Below, in pieces: positions 1 to 11,219 of a DNA stretch of 64,000 nt. The notes beneath the pieces were generated by a model. The model worked only from the letters and a program-made list of their open reading frames with translations, did not search any database and had not been told where the DNA came from. The stretch comes from Rhexocercosporidium sp. MPI-PUGE-AT-0058 (lineage: Eukaryota > Ascomycota > Leotiomycetes > Helotiales): assembly GCA_020746875.1 (NCBI GenBank), contig JAGTJL010000011.1:1736001-1800000 (forward strand), given 5' to 3'. A program made the position numbers and the translations under genes. How positions within the stretch are numbered: the first letter of the stretch is position 1; the number at the start of each line of letters is the position of its first letter.

Positions 1-521
1 ACGTCGTTTTGGTTGGATCCTGACTCCTCCTTCTCGTTGACTTCGAAAACATAAAAAAAGTGTCTTATTTCGGTATGTTTTATTGCCAAAAGTAAAAGCC
101 ACAGGCTAGCTGAGCTGTGTCTGCTATTCAAGGCTGCTCTCTTGTAAACGACCTAGGCATGAACTTAAAGGCATCTTATTATATTATCCAGTCTTGCCCC
201 AAGTAAAACCCAAGTCTCTTGATCTACTGACCAGTTAGGGTTCTAGATCCTCGGTGTCTACATGCTAGAGGCGAGAACCTTAATTGAAGCAAGAGCAGCA
301 GCCACCGACTTACTGCTACAATTTAAAAGGATATTAGTGAGGAAGCAAGACTGAAGAGTCAGGGCAGAATATGAATTTGTTGACACTGTTGTTCTTTCTC
401 GATTCAATACTCGACCATTTGTCCGCAGTATCACTTTCACAAAAACTTGCAAGGCAAAGTCCACTCCAACTCCAAATGCTCCTCCTGAGCGAGACTGGTA
501 GCCAAGTGATTCTACCAACAA
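1..521. other. No gene recognised
   Basis: Window edge and the region downstream of the methyltransferase relic. I see no conserved protein motif, RNA gene or repeat. Short open frames on both strands have no recognisable domain. Confidence 0.5.
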
Positions 522-1427
522 TTAAGAAAGCAGAGCACTCCAAATTGCATAGGGTTTTACTCGGGCTTTCTCTCCCACAGCCACATTAAATCTGGAATAC
601 GACTTGACCAGCCCCTTGTCATCCGCCAACTTACTCAGTTCACGGCAGAAGATATCTTTCGTCTTGTGTCTCACTCCAGGCTATACGATATTAGTTCTTG
701 GTAGAGTGGCTTTCTCACGAGCAGGCATGGATATTGAGACCTGCAAGGCATTAGGAAAAGAAACGCAAGATGTGCTGACCTGTCGTAAATCCTCATACCA
801 CCGCATGACCCATCTTTCTCTCTGCATGATACTCTCGAAAAGTTCTTCTCCCTTTCGTTGAATCGACTTCTTCAACTCCTTAAGCTCCACGTAGTTTCTG
901 CTGAAGAAACTCTCGCTACCGTTCATTCCCGCGTATGCAAACATCTGCCTGACTATGTTAAAGCAGCGACCTGGGATCAGACTATCGTTCGTCGAGGTAT
1001 CAGAGACCAACTTTCCTCCTGGCTTGAGTAACTTGGCCTAATGTTGGACACAAGCGCCAGGATCTTCAAGCAGGACCATTGCTGAGGCACAAGTAATGAG
1101 ATTAAACGTGGCTTTTCCGATGCCATCCAACCCAGTCACATTCCCAATGTTGTTCTCAAAGAAGTTCGCCGAGAGATTCTCTTTTTCAGCCTTGGAAATG
1201 GCGAGTCTGAGGGATACAGGACAGATGTCAACACCAATGACAGTTCCTGAGAGACCGACTGCCCGAGCTGCCGGAATTGAGATTTCACCTGTGCTATACG
1301 TCATGTCAAGAACTCTGAATCCTGATGAGAGTAACATCCTTTCGGTGTAATCTGTAGCTTGAGCCTCGTGGAAATCGCTTGAAACATCTTTGCCGCTATC
1401 CTCATCTAGGCAGAAGAGGATCAGCAC
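522..1427 (-). pseudogene. SAM-dependent methyltransferase relic with two in-frame stops
   Basis: One minus-strand frame carries a class I methyltransferase signature. The motif I region reads VLDMTYSTG and is followed by IPAARAVG and VIGVDIC. Next come a post-motif segment (LLKPGGKLVSDTST) and a C-terminus resembling UbiE-like fungal methyltransferases, ending NVAVGEKARVKPYA before a TAA at 522–524. Two TAG codons (1038–1040 and 681–683) interrupt the frame without shifting it. Family members normally have a Trp before the KPGG segment, so TGG to TAG is the likely change at the first. Motif I, usually (L)ACGTG, is TYSTG here; all three differences can be single G-to-A changes. No in-frame ATG starts the N-terminal part, so the 5' end is also damaged or lies in an exon I cannot place. 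It would have bound S-adenosylmethionine; its substrate is unknown. Confidence 0.75.
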
Positions 1428-1430
1428 GGT

Positions 1431-1460
1431 CGATTCAAGTATTCTCGATTCAAGTATTCA
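1431..1460. repeat. 15-bp direct duplication
   Basis: The unit cgattcaagtattct is followed at once by a second copy that differs only at the last base. It lies at the 5' edge of the methyltransferase relic. Probably a simple tandem duplication. Confidence 0.6.
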
Positions 1461-2108
1461 CAAGACAATCAGCAGGAAACCGTAAGCTTCCTCGATACTG
1501 ACAGATTGGAGCACGAGCATCGTACATGTCTGGGATGACTTCAAGTCTTGGGGAGGTTGTCTTCATGAATTTGTTTCATTAAAGTCTTCTGTGGCTGTAT
1601 GTTCTATCCTGTGATTGACACTTGGGGATGGGTCACTTTGTTAAAAAGGTAAAACTTGGAAGAGCAAGTTTAGAAAATCGAACCGGATTGATTTCCAAAA
1701 GCCGGAACGACATCTCATTTGATGATTAGTGTATCATCGATGGTCTCAGATTCAGCTCCTCCTACCTTGCCTACTAACATTAACAGAGGCACAGCGCCTC
1801 TTCCGAATATTTAGGTAGGTAGGTACTTGTGCCTACCAGTAACCTCATTGGAAATATACGGATACTACCATGTTACTTTTGAAAGCCACATTTGATGGCA
1901 AGTGCACACATCTCCTCCAGCCACAGCGAGGTGAGATCCAGGTCCACCGGTGTGATCACATGATGCCTTGGCTAGTCCCACAATAGAGTAGCACGAAATT
2001 CTAAGCGAACAGAATTCCCACCAACTTGGCTATCAGAAAAGTTCTCGCGATCTCATTCCATGACACGACAACACCTTCGACAACTCCAACTCCCATAACG
2101 ACGACAAA
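1461..2108. other. Intergenic region upstream of RPS4
   Basis: About 650 bp with no coding signal I can support. It includes a short (AGGT)n run near 1815–1825 and must hold the promoter and 5' UTR of the ribosomal protein gene that starts at 2109. I cannot name a specific element. Confidence 0.5.
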
Positions 2109-3249
2109 ATGGGTAAGGGACTGTAAGATACCCCCAAATCTCCAATACACATCCGCTGCATGCGCAAAGCTTCGGGGGGCATATTTCGACCGGAGGACGA
2201 GATGTTCTCGATACGTTCATCTTCAACCCTTCGCATTTTGAGAAGCAGATGATACGGCGAATAATTCCTCGAAGTCTCGCCTCGCACATATCTGTACAGT
2301 CAGCCTTGCAATTGCAGTACTGACATGTTGTTCACAGCAAGAAGCATCAAAAGCGCCTCAGCGCCCCATCGCATTGGCTCTTGGACAAACTCTCCGGTGC
2401 CTACGCTCCTCGTCCTTCCCCAGGTCCTCACAAGCTCCGCGACTGCATGCCCCTGATCGTCTTCATCCGCAATCGTCTAAAGTATGCCCTCAACGCCCGC
2501 GAGACCAAGGCCATCGTCATGCAACGCTTGATCAAAGTTGACGGAAAGGTCCGAACCGATGCCACCTACCCAGCAGGCTACATGGATGTCATCACCATCG
2601 AGAAGACCGGCGAGAACTTCCGCCTGGTCTACGACACCAAGGGTCGATTCACGGTCCACAGAATTCAGGCTGAGGAGGCTGAATACAAGCTCGGAAAGGT
2701 GAAGAGAGTTCAGTTGGGCAAGGGCGGAATCCCATTCTTGGTCACGCACGATGCACGAACGTAAGTTCTATCAGACATCATTCAGCCGTTGGTCCAAGCT
2801 TTGGTCGATATATCGAAAAGAGACGATTGATTGGAGCTACACCAACGGTTGCTATACAAATCCCCCCAGAAATGCTGACGAAATTTTGCTTGTGTAGTAT
2901 CCGCTACCCAGACCCAGCCATCAAGGTCAACGATACCGTCAAGATCGATTTGGCTACCGGCAAGATCACCGAGTTCATCAAGTTCGACACAGGTGTCATC
3001 GCCATGGCTACTGGTGGTCGTAACATGGGACGTGTTGGTGTCATCACTCACCGAGAGCGACACGATGGAGGTTTCAACATCGTCCACATTAAGGACGCCA
3101 TAGACAACTCCTTCGCCACCCGTGAGAGCAACGTCTTCGTCATTGGTACCGAGAAGCCATGGATCTCTCTGCCAAAGGGCAAGGGTGTCAAACTTACCAT
3201 CGCCGAGGAGAGAGACCGCAGACGTGCGCACGCCATTGCCGGAAACTAA
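2109..3249 (+). CDS. RPS4: 40S ribosomal protein S4 (eS4), three exons
   Basis: Structural protein of the small ribosomal subunit in the cytosol. Predicted exons are 2109–2122, 2338–2760 and 2898–3249; all introns are GT–AG, the phases agree, and the product is 262 residues, the normal eS4 length. The first exon encodes only MGKGL and joins to [20 protein letters not shown], the canonical eS4 N-terminus. The S4 RNA-binding domain follows, with VDGKVRTD and YPAGYMDVI, then the central eS4 region ([14 protein letters not shown]) and the KOW-like C-terminal part ([34 protein letters not shown]). A start codon a few bases upstream of a long first intron (215 bp) is common in fungal ribosomal protein genes and chooses the start here. 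Highly conserved; nothing unusual in the protein. Confidence 0.96.
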
Positions 3250-5687
3250 GTGTTCTTCGTCTCTTGCTTGTTCGCTCTGGATTTCATGATGGTACTGGGA
3301 TGGAGTATTTGGGCCCCATTTTCTATGCTTTGGGACGAGCATTTGCGCATGGGGAAAAGGTGCAAGTGGGTTGTTAGCTAGCACAGCAGCATAGTCGGAG
3401 CAACCAATACCAAAACAATGTAAAAGCCCATCCAGTCCCTCACCTCAAGCATGAGCGTCCTTCCCCAGACTACTACTCACTCGGTGATGCAAAGTGATAA
3501 TGCATCTCCATGGCCTCAATCTCAAGGCCACCCCCATGCAGCAGAACGGAATCCGCACGTGGACACCCCCCACTGACATTCTGACTTCCAACATTGATTA
3601 CCCAGCATCCTCAGAAATGGATGAATGAAGCTGAAATCTGACCCCCATGCCCAGCCCTGTGACCTTGTCCTCGTCCTCGTCCCCGTCCTCGTAATGCCCT
3701 TTTGTCCTTGCAGCAGCATGCATCTCGTGGGGCGTTTTCACATCACGAGACAATTGCTGATGTCAGGGTAGGGCAAGTGAGAAAATGCGGAGTAGTGGGG
3801 GAAGCGGTGGAGCTGAATATTGAATTTGAGCCTGCACAGTCGATCTGGAACACGATCGTTCTTTTTTGTCTCTAGATCTTGGGTGAGAGGATGTACGAGG
3901 CCCATTCAAGTGGTTTCCGTGAGGTAAGAAGCTGTATCTGAGGTGAGGGGAAGGGAGGGGTTTGCATGTGTGTGGGAGAGGGGAAGGAGACCTCGTGCCT
4001 TGAATGAACCCGGGAATGGAAATTGAGGCTTATGCGGTGCGAAGAAGATCAGGAGATGGAATGACTGTCTTGTAATTGAAGCATGTCTATTCGTATGGTA
4101 TTCGTATCCTGGGAATGAGTAGGGGGAGTGAGTAAGAGAAGGTGACTGGTAGGCCGGTGATGGTCCGGTCTGGTGTACTGTACCAGACAAGACAGGGTCT
4201 GCTAGGTAAGAGTGGCAGATGCATCTTAGATGTGAGGCGTTGAGGCTTACAAGATTTGCGTTCGAGGTTCAGGTAGTGCATGTTGACCGCGGTGTTTGTT
4301 TTTAAGATGATGCTGGACAATGCAGCTTATTGACGATGTGGCAGACCCCCACTCCCGTCATGCCCAATCCAGCTTCTCCAATATCGAGGTCTTCTAGCAC
4401 GGTGCACAAAATAGAGAGCTGGCTTGCTAGGACACATGTTTTTTTGCTTCTCGATCAAGATTTTGGCGCTCTGCCTTAGCTATGCTAAGATCTTTAAGCC
4501 GGGAGGAAGAAAGTGTGGGAATATATGGTGCGGTAGTTTGTGTTGAGAAAATACGGGCAGAAGTTAGAAATCGAAGTCAAGGGCAAACAAAGAGTGGGAT
4601 GCATGGGGTGCACGAAGTATGACGAAATGAAAGCACCACCGCAGGAAGTAAGAAGTGGAAAAGTGCTTCCCGCATGAGAATGGGGTCAATTGACAGAACG
4701 AAATGCATGAGCTGTCGGCTTAGAATTCTTTTTCGTTGCATCCAAGGTGAGGCTTGTGAGTTGGCAATACGCAGGTCTTGTCTTAAACCAACTTCCTCCT
4801 CGAGTTATAACCAGGGCGTTCCTGACATTTTTCCCTGCTCAAGAGACACTGATGCACTCTTGACTATTCTTCTGCTGGCAATCCTAATATATCTCTCCTA
4901 TCCCTTGCCTCATCCATATGGTGTAAGTGGGTATAAAGAGACTCGAGAGGCAGCGGCAACGTCCACGCTACACCTACCGCAAATACCGCAGCCAGCCCAT
5001 GTCGAAAAAATCACAAGCAAGAGCAGACAGATACTGGACTTTGCTGGACTTGACTCGTTCGACTGGACTGGACAGCAACCACGCGCGGTACGAATGCCGG
5101 TCTCTCGATTCAAGTGAAGGAGAGTAGACGACCCCCAAGTTTGCACTCCGTTCCAAGCCAATTACCAATTACCTCAGCATATCGGCAACAGGCCGAGTCC
5201 GTCTCTCTGCTCAGATCATGACCCGCAGTAGTGAGTGAGCACTCCTCTCTTCTCGACAGACTAGTTTTTACTGGAGCTACTGTTCTGACTAGCCCAGCTG
5301 TCAGTATTTAGTAGCCCCCTCTATCCCTCCCTCCAAAGTGGAACGGAAAACAATACTGCATAAATGAGATCTTCCCCCCTCTCACTCCTTTCTGAAGCGG
5401 ACCGAAGAACAAGAGAAAAGGAAGAGAAGCTGGAACGGCAGAATCTAGACTTTACTACCTACGTACTGCTTACAGTACTTACTCCTGCTGCATACATACC
5501 AGGATATTTGGACGGAGACTACCAGGACCAGAAGGAAAGGAACGGCAGAGCGGAAATTTGAAGGGAATTTTTTCTTTTCCTTGCAGGGGCTTGCAGATCT
5601 CATCTGAAAAGAAGGCGAATCGAAGGTCGAACCACCCCTCTTCTAGCCAAAGAACAGCATAGGACAGGACAGGACAGGACAGGCATT
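3250..5687. other. Long intergenic region without a supported gene
   Basis: 2.4 kb between RPS4 and the D-lactate dehydrogenase gene. It contains a CCTCGT-type microsatellite at about 3663–3693 and a GGACA repeat at 5661–5683 just before the dehydrogenase ATG, probably in its 5' UTR. Open frames of up to 147 codons (for example 4674–5117) show no recognisable domain or splice-linked partner. The 3' part (about 5000–5687) is pyrimidine-rich and promoter-like. Confidence 0.5.
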
Positions 5688-7771
5688 ATGTCTGGGTTCA
5701 TGTCTGGGTGCATGAGCATGAGATCGGCGAAGTACATCCCGAGATCACTCGCTTGGACGACAACCCCGCCATTGGAGAAACGAAGACCGGGTTTACTGCG
5801 CCCATCAACTTCAAAATCCAACTCAAATCCGACTTCGAGAGCAAGTGTTAGATGGAACAGCTCGAGTACTCGAAGTGGAGATCTCCAGGCAAGAAAACCG
5901 GTGGTTGGAGGCGCAAAGTCGAGGGGGGTCAAGGGATGGACGGGCTTCAGTGTGTTGGCGCTGATGGCTTCTTCGGCTGTTGGTGCGGGGTTGATTGTTG
6001 GCTGGAAGAGCGAAGGGAGGACAGACCGGGAGAGAGCGTATTCTAATGCGGGAAAGTTTGTCAGGCCAGCCTATGCGAATTTGAGTGACATGGAATCTGT
6101 AAGTTGCATGTTTCTTTTGTTCATCCAACGAAATCTCCAAAGAATATTTTCGGATGTTACTTGGACCAGCCAGGTTCGCCTTCGCTTGACAGACAAACCC
6201 CTGTTTTGACGAGTCAACAATGCTGACTGGCAACATCAGGCTATCAGAGAAATCCGTCAAGCAACAGGCAATGAAGATACAATCTCCACCGACCCGGAAG
6301 ATCTCAAAGCACACGGCTATTCCGAATGGTCCTCCACCAACATCGACAGCCTCCCCGTCGCCGTCGCTTACCCCAAAAACACAGCCGAAGTGTCCAAAAT
6401 CGCAAAAATATGCTCCAGATACCGTCTTCCTATTATCCCATTCTCAGGCGGCTCGTCACTCGAAGGTAACTTCTCCGCACCGTATGGAGGAGTCAGTGTC
6501 GATTTTGCCTACATGGACCAAATCCTGCAATTCCATGAGGAGGATATGGATATTGTTGTTCAGCCTAGTGTGAGCTGGATGGAGTTGAATGAGGAATTGG
6601 CGAGGAGACAGTCTGGACTATTCTTCCCTGTTGATCCGGGACCAAGTGCTAAAATTGGGGGAATGGTTGGGACGAATTGCTCTGGTACTAATGCAGTGCG
6701 TTATGGGACGATGAAGGACTGGGTTATTAATCTGACGGTTGTGCTGTCTGACGGGACTGTAGTCAAGACGAAGAGAAGGCCGAGGAAAACTTCTGCGGGA
6801 TATAATTTGAACTCGTTGTTTGTTGGTTCTGAAGGAACACTAGGTAAGCCCGGCTGACCTAGAATATCCTATCTCGCGAGCGGCTGCGCTATCAAGCAAA
6901 GACATGCTAACTGATAAACAGGTCTGGTGACGGAGATTACTCTCAAACTAGCTGTAGTCCCACAGGAATTCTCCGTAGCCGTTGTCACATTCCCATCCAT
7001 TCGGGACGCCGCCGCTGCTGCTGCAAGCGTCATGAGGGCCGGAGTCCAAGTGGCCGCCATGGAAATAATGGACGAAGTGCAAATGCGAGTGGTCAACCTT
7101 TCCGGCTCAACAGCACCACGAAAATGGAAAGAACTGCCTACACTCTTCTTCAAATTCAGTGGGACCAAAGCCTCAGTCAAAGAGAATATATCCATGGTTT
7201 CTGCCATCGCCAAGGTACACCGAGGAGGAGATTTTGAATTCGCGAAGGACGCTAAAGAACAGAAATTACTGTGGTCTGCTAGGAAGGAGAGTCTGTGGAG
7301 TATGCTGGCGCTAAGGAAAGAGGGGAGCGAGGTCTGGTCTACTGATGTGGCGGTGCCGTTTTCGAGATTGGCGGATATTATTGAGGTTAGCAAGAAAGAG
7401 ATGGATGATCTGGGGTTGTTTGCTAGTATTTTGGGACATATTGGGGATGGGAATTTTCATGAGAGTATCATGTACGATTCGAGGGTGCCGGGGGAGAAGG
7501 AGAAAGTTGAGCAGTGTGTGAAGAATATGGTTAAGAGGGCGCTGGACATGGAGGGGACTTGCACTGTAAGTGCTCCGTCTACTTTTAGTGTATTTGTGGA
7601 TGGGCAATCACTGACCAGACACAGGGGGAACATGGTATTGGAATTGGTAAGAAGGAAGCCCTTCTCATGGAAGTGGGTAAGGATACGCTGGGTGTGATGA
7701 AATCGATCAAGCAGGCCCTCGACCCTTACTGGATCATGAATCCAGGCAAAATCGTAGATCTTCCTCTATGA
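5688..7771 (+). CDS. DLD1: D-lactate dehydrogenase (cytochrome), mitochondrial, FAD-linked
   Basis: Oxidises D-lactate to pyruvate and passes electrons to cytochrome c. Exons 5688–6098, 6240–6843, 6922–7565 and 7625–7771 join in phase to give 601 residues. The N-terminus is Arg/Ser-rich and lacks acidic residues, as in a mitochondrial presequence, and is followed by a hydrophobic stretch (VLALMASSAVGAGLIVGW) as in inner-membrane-anchored Dld proteins. The FAD-binding type 4 (PCMH) domain shows PIIPFSGGSSLEGN, DPGPSAKIGGMVGTNCSGTN and YNLNSLFVGSEGTLG. The C-terminal FAD-linked oxidase domain carries GHIGDGNFHESIMYD and, across the last intron, TGEHGIGIGKK, then the terminal MNPGKIVD. Three close ATGs (5688, 5700, 5712) are all usable starts; I chose the first. 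Neighbouring genes are unrelated. Confidence 0.95.
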
Positions 7772-9467
7772 TCCTCCCTCTTGCTCAGAGGTGGAGGTGC
7801 TCTTCTTTTCGGAACCGGATTTCTTTTCGTTTGATAGACTTTCTGGCTTTTGGTACACAGCACACGATAGTGAGTCCGAGATTGGGAGTGGTGGACAGCA
7901 TTTCGGAATCTGGGTCTGGTGCATTCAAGCATTTAAATTTTCCTAAAACTGGGTGGTTGGGCGGGGCAGGCAGTCAGTCCATCGGTCAGCAAACAGAACC
8001 ATCCTCCTCACGGATGTTAAGAGAAGCATTGGTTGTATTTGGTGTGGCACTCTGAGAATTTACTTCCGATTTCTTCTCGTACAATAAATTCTCGTCTATT
8101 CAGCTGAATTATATTATTATTTATGTATCCTCGCTTACAATAGCTAGTACTTCTACTCTCGGCTAGCTTAGTTACACCCGATGCTAGGTAGGTATCACGA
8201 AAACGAAAAACGGGTGGTCGTTGATGAGAGCGATAGCGAGATGTTGTGCGACATGTTCAGGTAGTAACAAACGGTATGACAGACACGTTTTCTGTACCTA
8301 GGTATCACATCACATTGTAAGAGGCGTGGCGTATCCACTAGGCACTGTCAAAAAAAACCCTTACTTATCTTTTGCGGCGGGGACAACAAAATGTAAAAGC
8401 CGGTGTGAGTGTCCTGCCAGATCGGCGATGGGTGCAACCATATGGCGACTATGGTCCGCATTATGGCTAGTGCCACTACTTCTTTTGATGGAGAAGGTGG
8501 CTACAGCGAAACGTTCTTGCAGGCCAGCAAAACTCTACCTTACCTCAACACAGCCACGACGAATCACCGTCTCTTGCATCTGCAGTCCGACCCGACCGAT
8601 TCTTCAACCTCAACGAAACATCATCATCATTTCACAGAAAACGTAGTAGACACACTTCCAGAGATCTGAAAGAACACCAACGGAGAAGTAGCAATTATCG
8701 TATCCGATACCAGTGAGCCTGCTCCCACACGATATAGAAGCCAAGCATAAGAAATCTCTCAAACACTATTCCAAATAGGATATGAATAAAGCGGAATAGA
8801 TGGATTTGGATATGGAAGACAATACGAGTCAGTTCAAATCTATCCCTGATGACCAACCCAAGGGCTGACGGAATTCAAATACGCGGACCAAAGTCTTCTC
8901 CACCTCGGGGCACACCTGTCCATGCCAATGCACATGACATTGGACGTCATGTGCGCCGGCGCGATGTCTGCAAATACTGCACCGGTTTTTCGAGGCGCAG
9001 TCGGATGTGGGATCTGTGCAGTTAATGGGAAGTTTCCTGGGAATTGAATGGATCAACGGTCGCTTTTGTAACAAATGCTCATGCCTTCCGTCAACGCCTC
9101 TGACTTGGCAACTTGGCCTTCCGAGTATCTTTGGGCTAACCAGCCGTCGGCACGGCATATTAGCATCTCGGCTAATGAGCCGACCAACTTGACATCTCAA
9201 TGCAAATGCTGCACAAAGTGCAGTGAAAGAGGCTGGAGATCATGTGTACAGGAGGATGCAGCAAGGATATCTCCTCCAGACGGCGGAAAGTGGGTGATGC
9301 CGGTGTGGGGCCGAGGGCTACAAGCGCTCGAATTTCGACGGAAGGTCTGCTTCTGGTACCGGCTCCATACAGTACTTCATGAGACTCAGACCCATTGCGC
9401 ATAATGTTTGACTCTGGTTGCTGGTTGTATCCTACCAGTACGGCTTCAAAGAACTTTAAAGAACAAG
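7772..9467. other. Intergenic region; promoter side of the hydrolase gene
   Basis: 1.7 kb with no supported gene. Frames at 8326–8646 (+), 8829–9200 (-) and 9075–9404 (+) are open but lack a domain and share DNA with each other on opposite strands. The last 350 bp before 9468 hold GC-rich CGG/CCG motifs, listed separately. Confidence 0.5.
9168..9183. promoter_or_regulatory. Perfect CGG/CCG inverted repeat, candidate Zn2Cys6 site
   Basis: Arms TCGGCT and AGCCGA are separated by AATG, forming a CGG-N8-CCG palindrome about 285 bp upstream of the hydrolase ATG. Inverted CGG/CCG triplets are the usual target form for fungal binuclear zinc-cluster proteins, one of which is encoded at 13366–15540. 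Another AGCCG and a TCGGCACGG lie just upstream (9142–9155). Binding is inferred. Confidence 0.4.
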
Positions 9468-11219
9468 ATGAGGCACGACGTTGAAGTCCCGATCGAGCCG
9501 TTATTGGCGCCCAAGAAGGGTGAGAACGGCTACCATGACCTTAACCCACACAGCGAAGTCCTTCCCAAAGGTTGGAGTCAGCAGCCCAACACAAGGCCGC
9601 TGACATGCGAGATTTTCGTCCAGCACGATGTTGCTCTTCACATGCGAGACGGCATCACGCTATACGCAGACGTCTATCGTCCGACATCATCGGAAAAGGT
9701 CCCTGCGGTTCTTTGCTGGAGTCCATTTGGGAAAAAGTTCAATGGTATCGAATCGCTCAAAGTCATGACTCCGTGGAATCTGGGCATACCGGACGGTACT
9801 CTCAGCGGGCTGGAGAAGTTTGAGGCACCAGATCCAGCAGAGTGGGTTGCGAGAGGTTACGCCATAGTCAATGTTGACAGTCGAGGGGCTTTCAACTCCG
9901 AGGGTGTGATGGCTATCATGGGAAGCCAGGAAGCTGAAGACGGATACGACGCTATAGAGGAGTTAGCCAAGCAGTCTTGGTGTAACGGCAACGTTGGAAT
10001 GGCCGGGAACTCTCATCTCGCCATTGTACAATGGTTCATTGCTGCATTGAAGCCACCGCATCTTAAAGCCATTGCGCCATGGGAGGGATGTGGTGACTTG
10101 TATAGAGAACAATTTGCCCGAGGAGGGATATATGGTGGTCATCTCTTCGATCACCTCATTATCAAGCACATGTTGAAAGGCCGAAATGGGCTGGAAAGCT
10201 TCCGGCTCATGTTCGAGGAGCATCCACTTGCTAATAGCTGGTGGAACGATAAGCGACCGGACATGAAGAGGATCGATATCCCTACATATATCACGGGCAC
10301 ATGGACAAATACGATGCACGGCATGGGCGCAATTCGTGGCTGGCTCGAGGTTGCTTCTACTAAGAAGTGGTTGAGGTGGCACCCATATCAAGAGTGGTAT
10401 GATATCTGGGGTGTGGAACAGGCAAAGACCGAACTGCTCTCCTTCTTCGATCACTATCTCAAGGGAATCGACAATGATTGGGAATCAACTCCAAAAGTCA
10501 GGATGGCGGTACTCCGGTACGAGTCGAAAGAACCACTGGCAAATGTAGTTGAGGAAGATTTTCCGCTGCCACGCACCGACTATCGCAAGCTATTCCTCAC
10601 CACAGGCGACAAGCTAAGCGAGACGCAGCCAAAGGAAGAGGCCATGGTTGCATACGACTCAGAGAACATCAAAGACTTTGCGTCTTTCTCGATAACTTTC
10701 GATGCCACCACCCGCATCGTTGGTATCCCCAAGGCAGTTCTTTACATGTCCTGTGACGACCTGGATGACATGGACATCTTCATCGTCATATGTAAGCTGT
10801 CGACCGATGGCACAGAGATGTTGAACCTCAATATACCCTGGAAAGGCCTGCCAGTCTCCTCGGTCGCAGAGATTCCAGCTGACAAGCGCACCGAGGTCGT
10901 CCTGTATAAAGGTCCAACGGGCCAGCTACGCGCCTCTAATCGAGCCATTGACTGGTCGAAATCGATGCACGAGAATTGGCCGTACTATACACACGAAAAG
11001 CAGGAGGTAGTATCTCCAGGACAGATTGTTCGGATGGAGATTGGCATCTGGGGGATGGGAATCGAATACGAGGCTGGTGAGCGTCTGAGCGTACAGATCA
11101 GTGGGTCTCATCGAGGCATAGCGAACTTTGCGACAAATGATTATGTGAAGAACAAGGGTAGACATACTGTCCACTTTGGAGGCCAATACGATAGTCACTT
11201 GGTCCTCCCATTCGTGTAG
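9468..11219 (+). CDS. CocE/NonD family (peptidase S15-type) alpha/beta hydrolase
   Basis: Single-exon gene, 583 residues from the ATG at 9468. The frame opens further upstream only from a non-ATG codon. It belongs to the X-Pro dipeptidyl-peptidase/cocaine-esterase-like hydrolases, which cleave esters, amides or peptides with a Ser-Asp-His triad. The N-terminal catalytic domain has MRDGITLYADVYRP, WSPFGKK, GYAIVNVDSRGAFNSEG and the nucleophile elbow GMAGNSHLA (Ser at about residue 182). The C-terminal half is the jelly-roll domain of CocE/NonD proteins, ending in IQISGSHRG-like sequence (VQISGSHRGIANFA). No signal peptide, so probably cytosolic. The substrate cannot be read from the sequence. 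It lies about 740 bp upstream of a co-oriented PhyH-type dioxygenase and near a zinc-cluster regulator, which suggests a shared catabolic or biosynthetic role. Confidence 0.9.
   Translation: MRHDVEVPIEPLLAPKKGENGYHDLNPHSEVLPKGWSQQPNTRPLTCEIFVQHDVALHMRDGITLYADVYRPTSSEKVPAVLCWSPFGKKFNGIESLKVMTPWNLGIPDGTLSGLEKFEAPDPAEWVARGYAIVNVDSRGAFNSEGVMAIMGSQEAEDGYDAIEELAKQSWCNGNVGMAGNSHLAIVQWFIAALKPPHLKAIAPWEGCGDLYREQFARGGIYGGHLFDHLIIKHMLKGRNGLESFRLMFEEHPLANSWWNDKRPDMKRIDIPTYITGTWTNTMHGMGAIRGWLEVASTKKWLRWHPYQEWYDIWGVEQAKTELLSFFDHYLKGIDNDWESTPKVRMAVLRYESKEPLANVVEEDFPLPRTDYRKLFLTTGDKLSETQPKEEAMVAYDSENIKDFASFSITFDATTRIVGIPKAVLYMSCDDLDDMDIFIVICKLSTDGTEMLNLNIPWKGLPVSSVAEIPADKRTEVVLYKGPTGQLRASNRAIDWSKSMHENWPYYTHEKQEVVSPGQIVRMEIGIWGMGIEYEAGERLSVQISGSHRGIANFATNDYVKNKGRHTVHFGGQYDSHLVLPFV

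Noticed and set aside
4674..5117. 147-codon plus-strand frame upstream of the D-lactate dehydrogenase
   Set aside because: No domain; lies in a CT-rich promoter-like stretch and has overlapping frames on both strands.
9075..9404. 110-codon plus-strand frame with a CKCCTKC segment before the hydrolase gene
   Set aside because: No domain, wrong composition, lies in the likely promoter with CGG motifs, and overlaps an equally long frame on the other strand.
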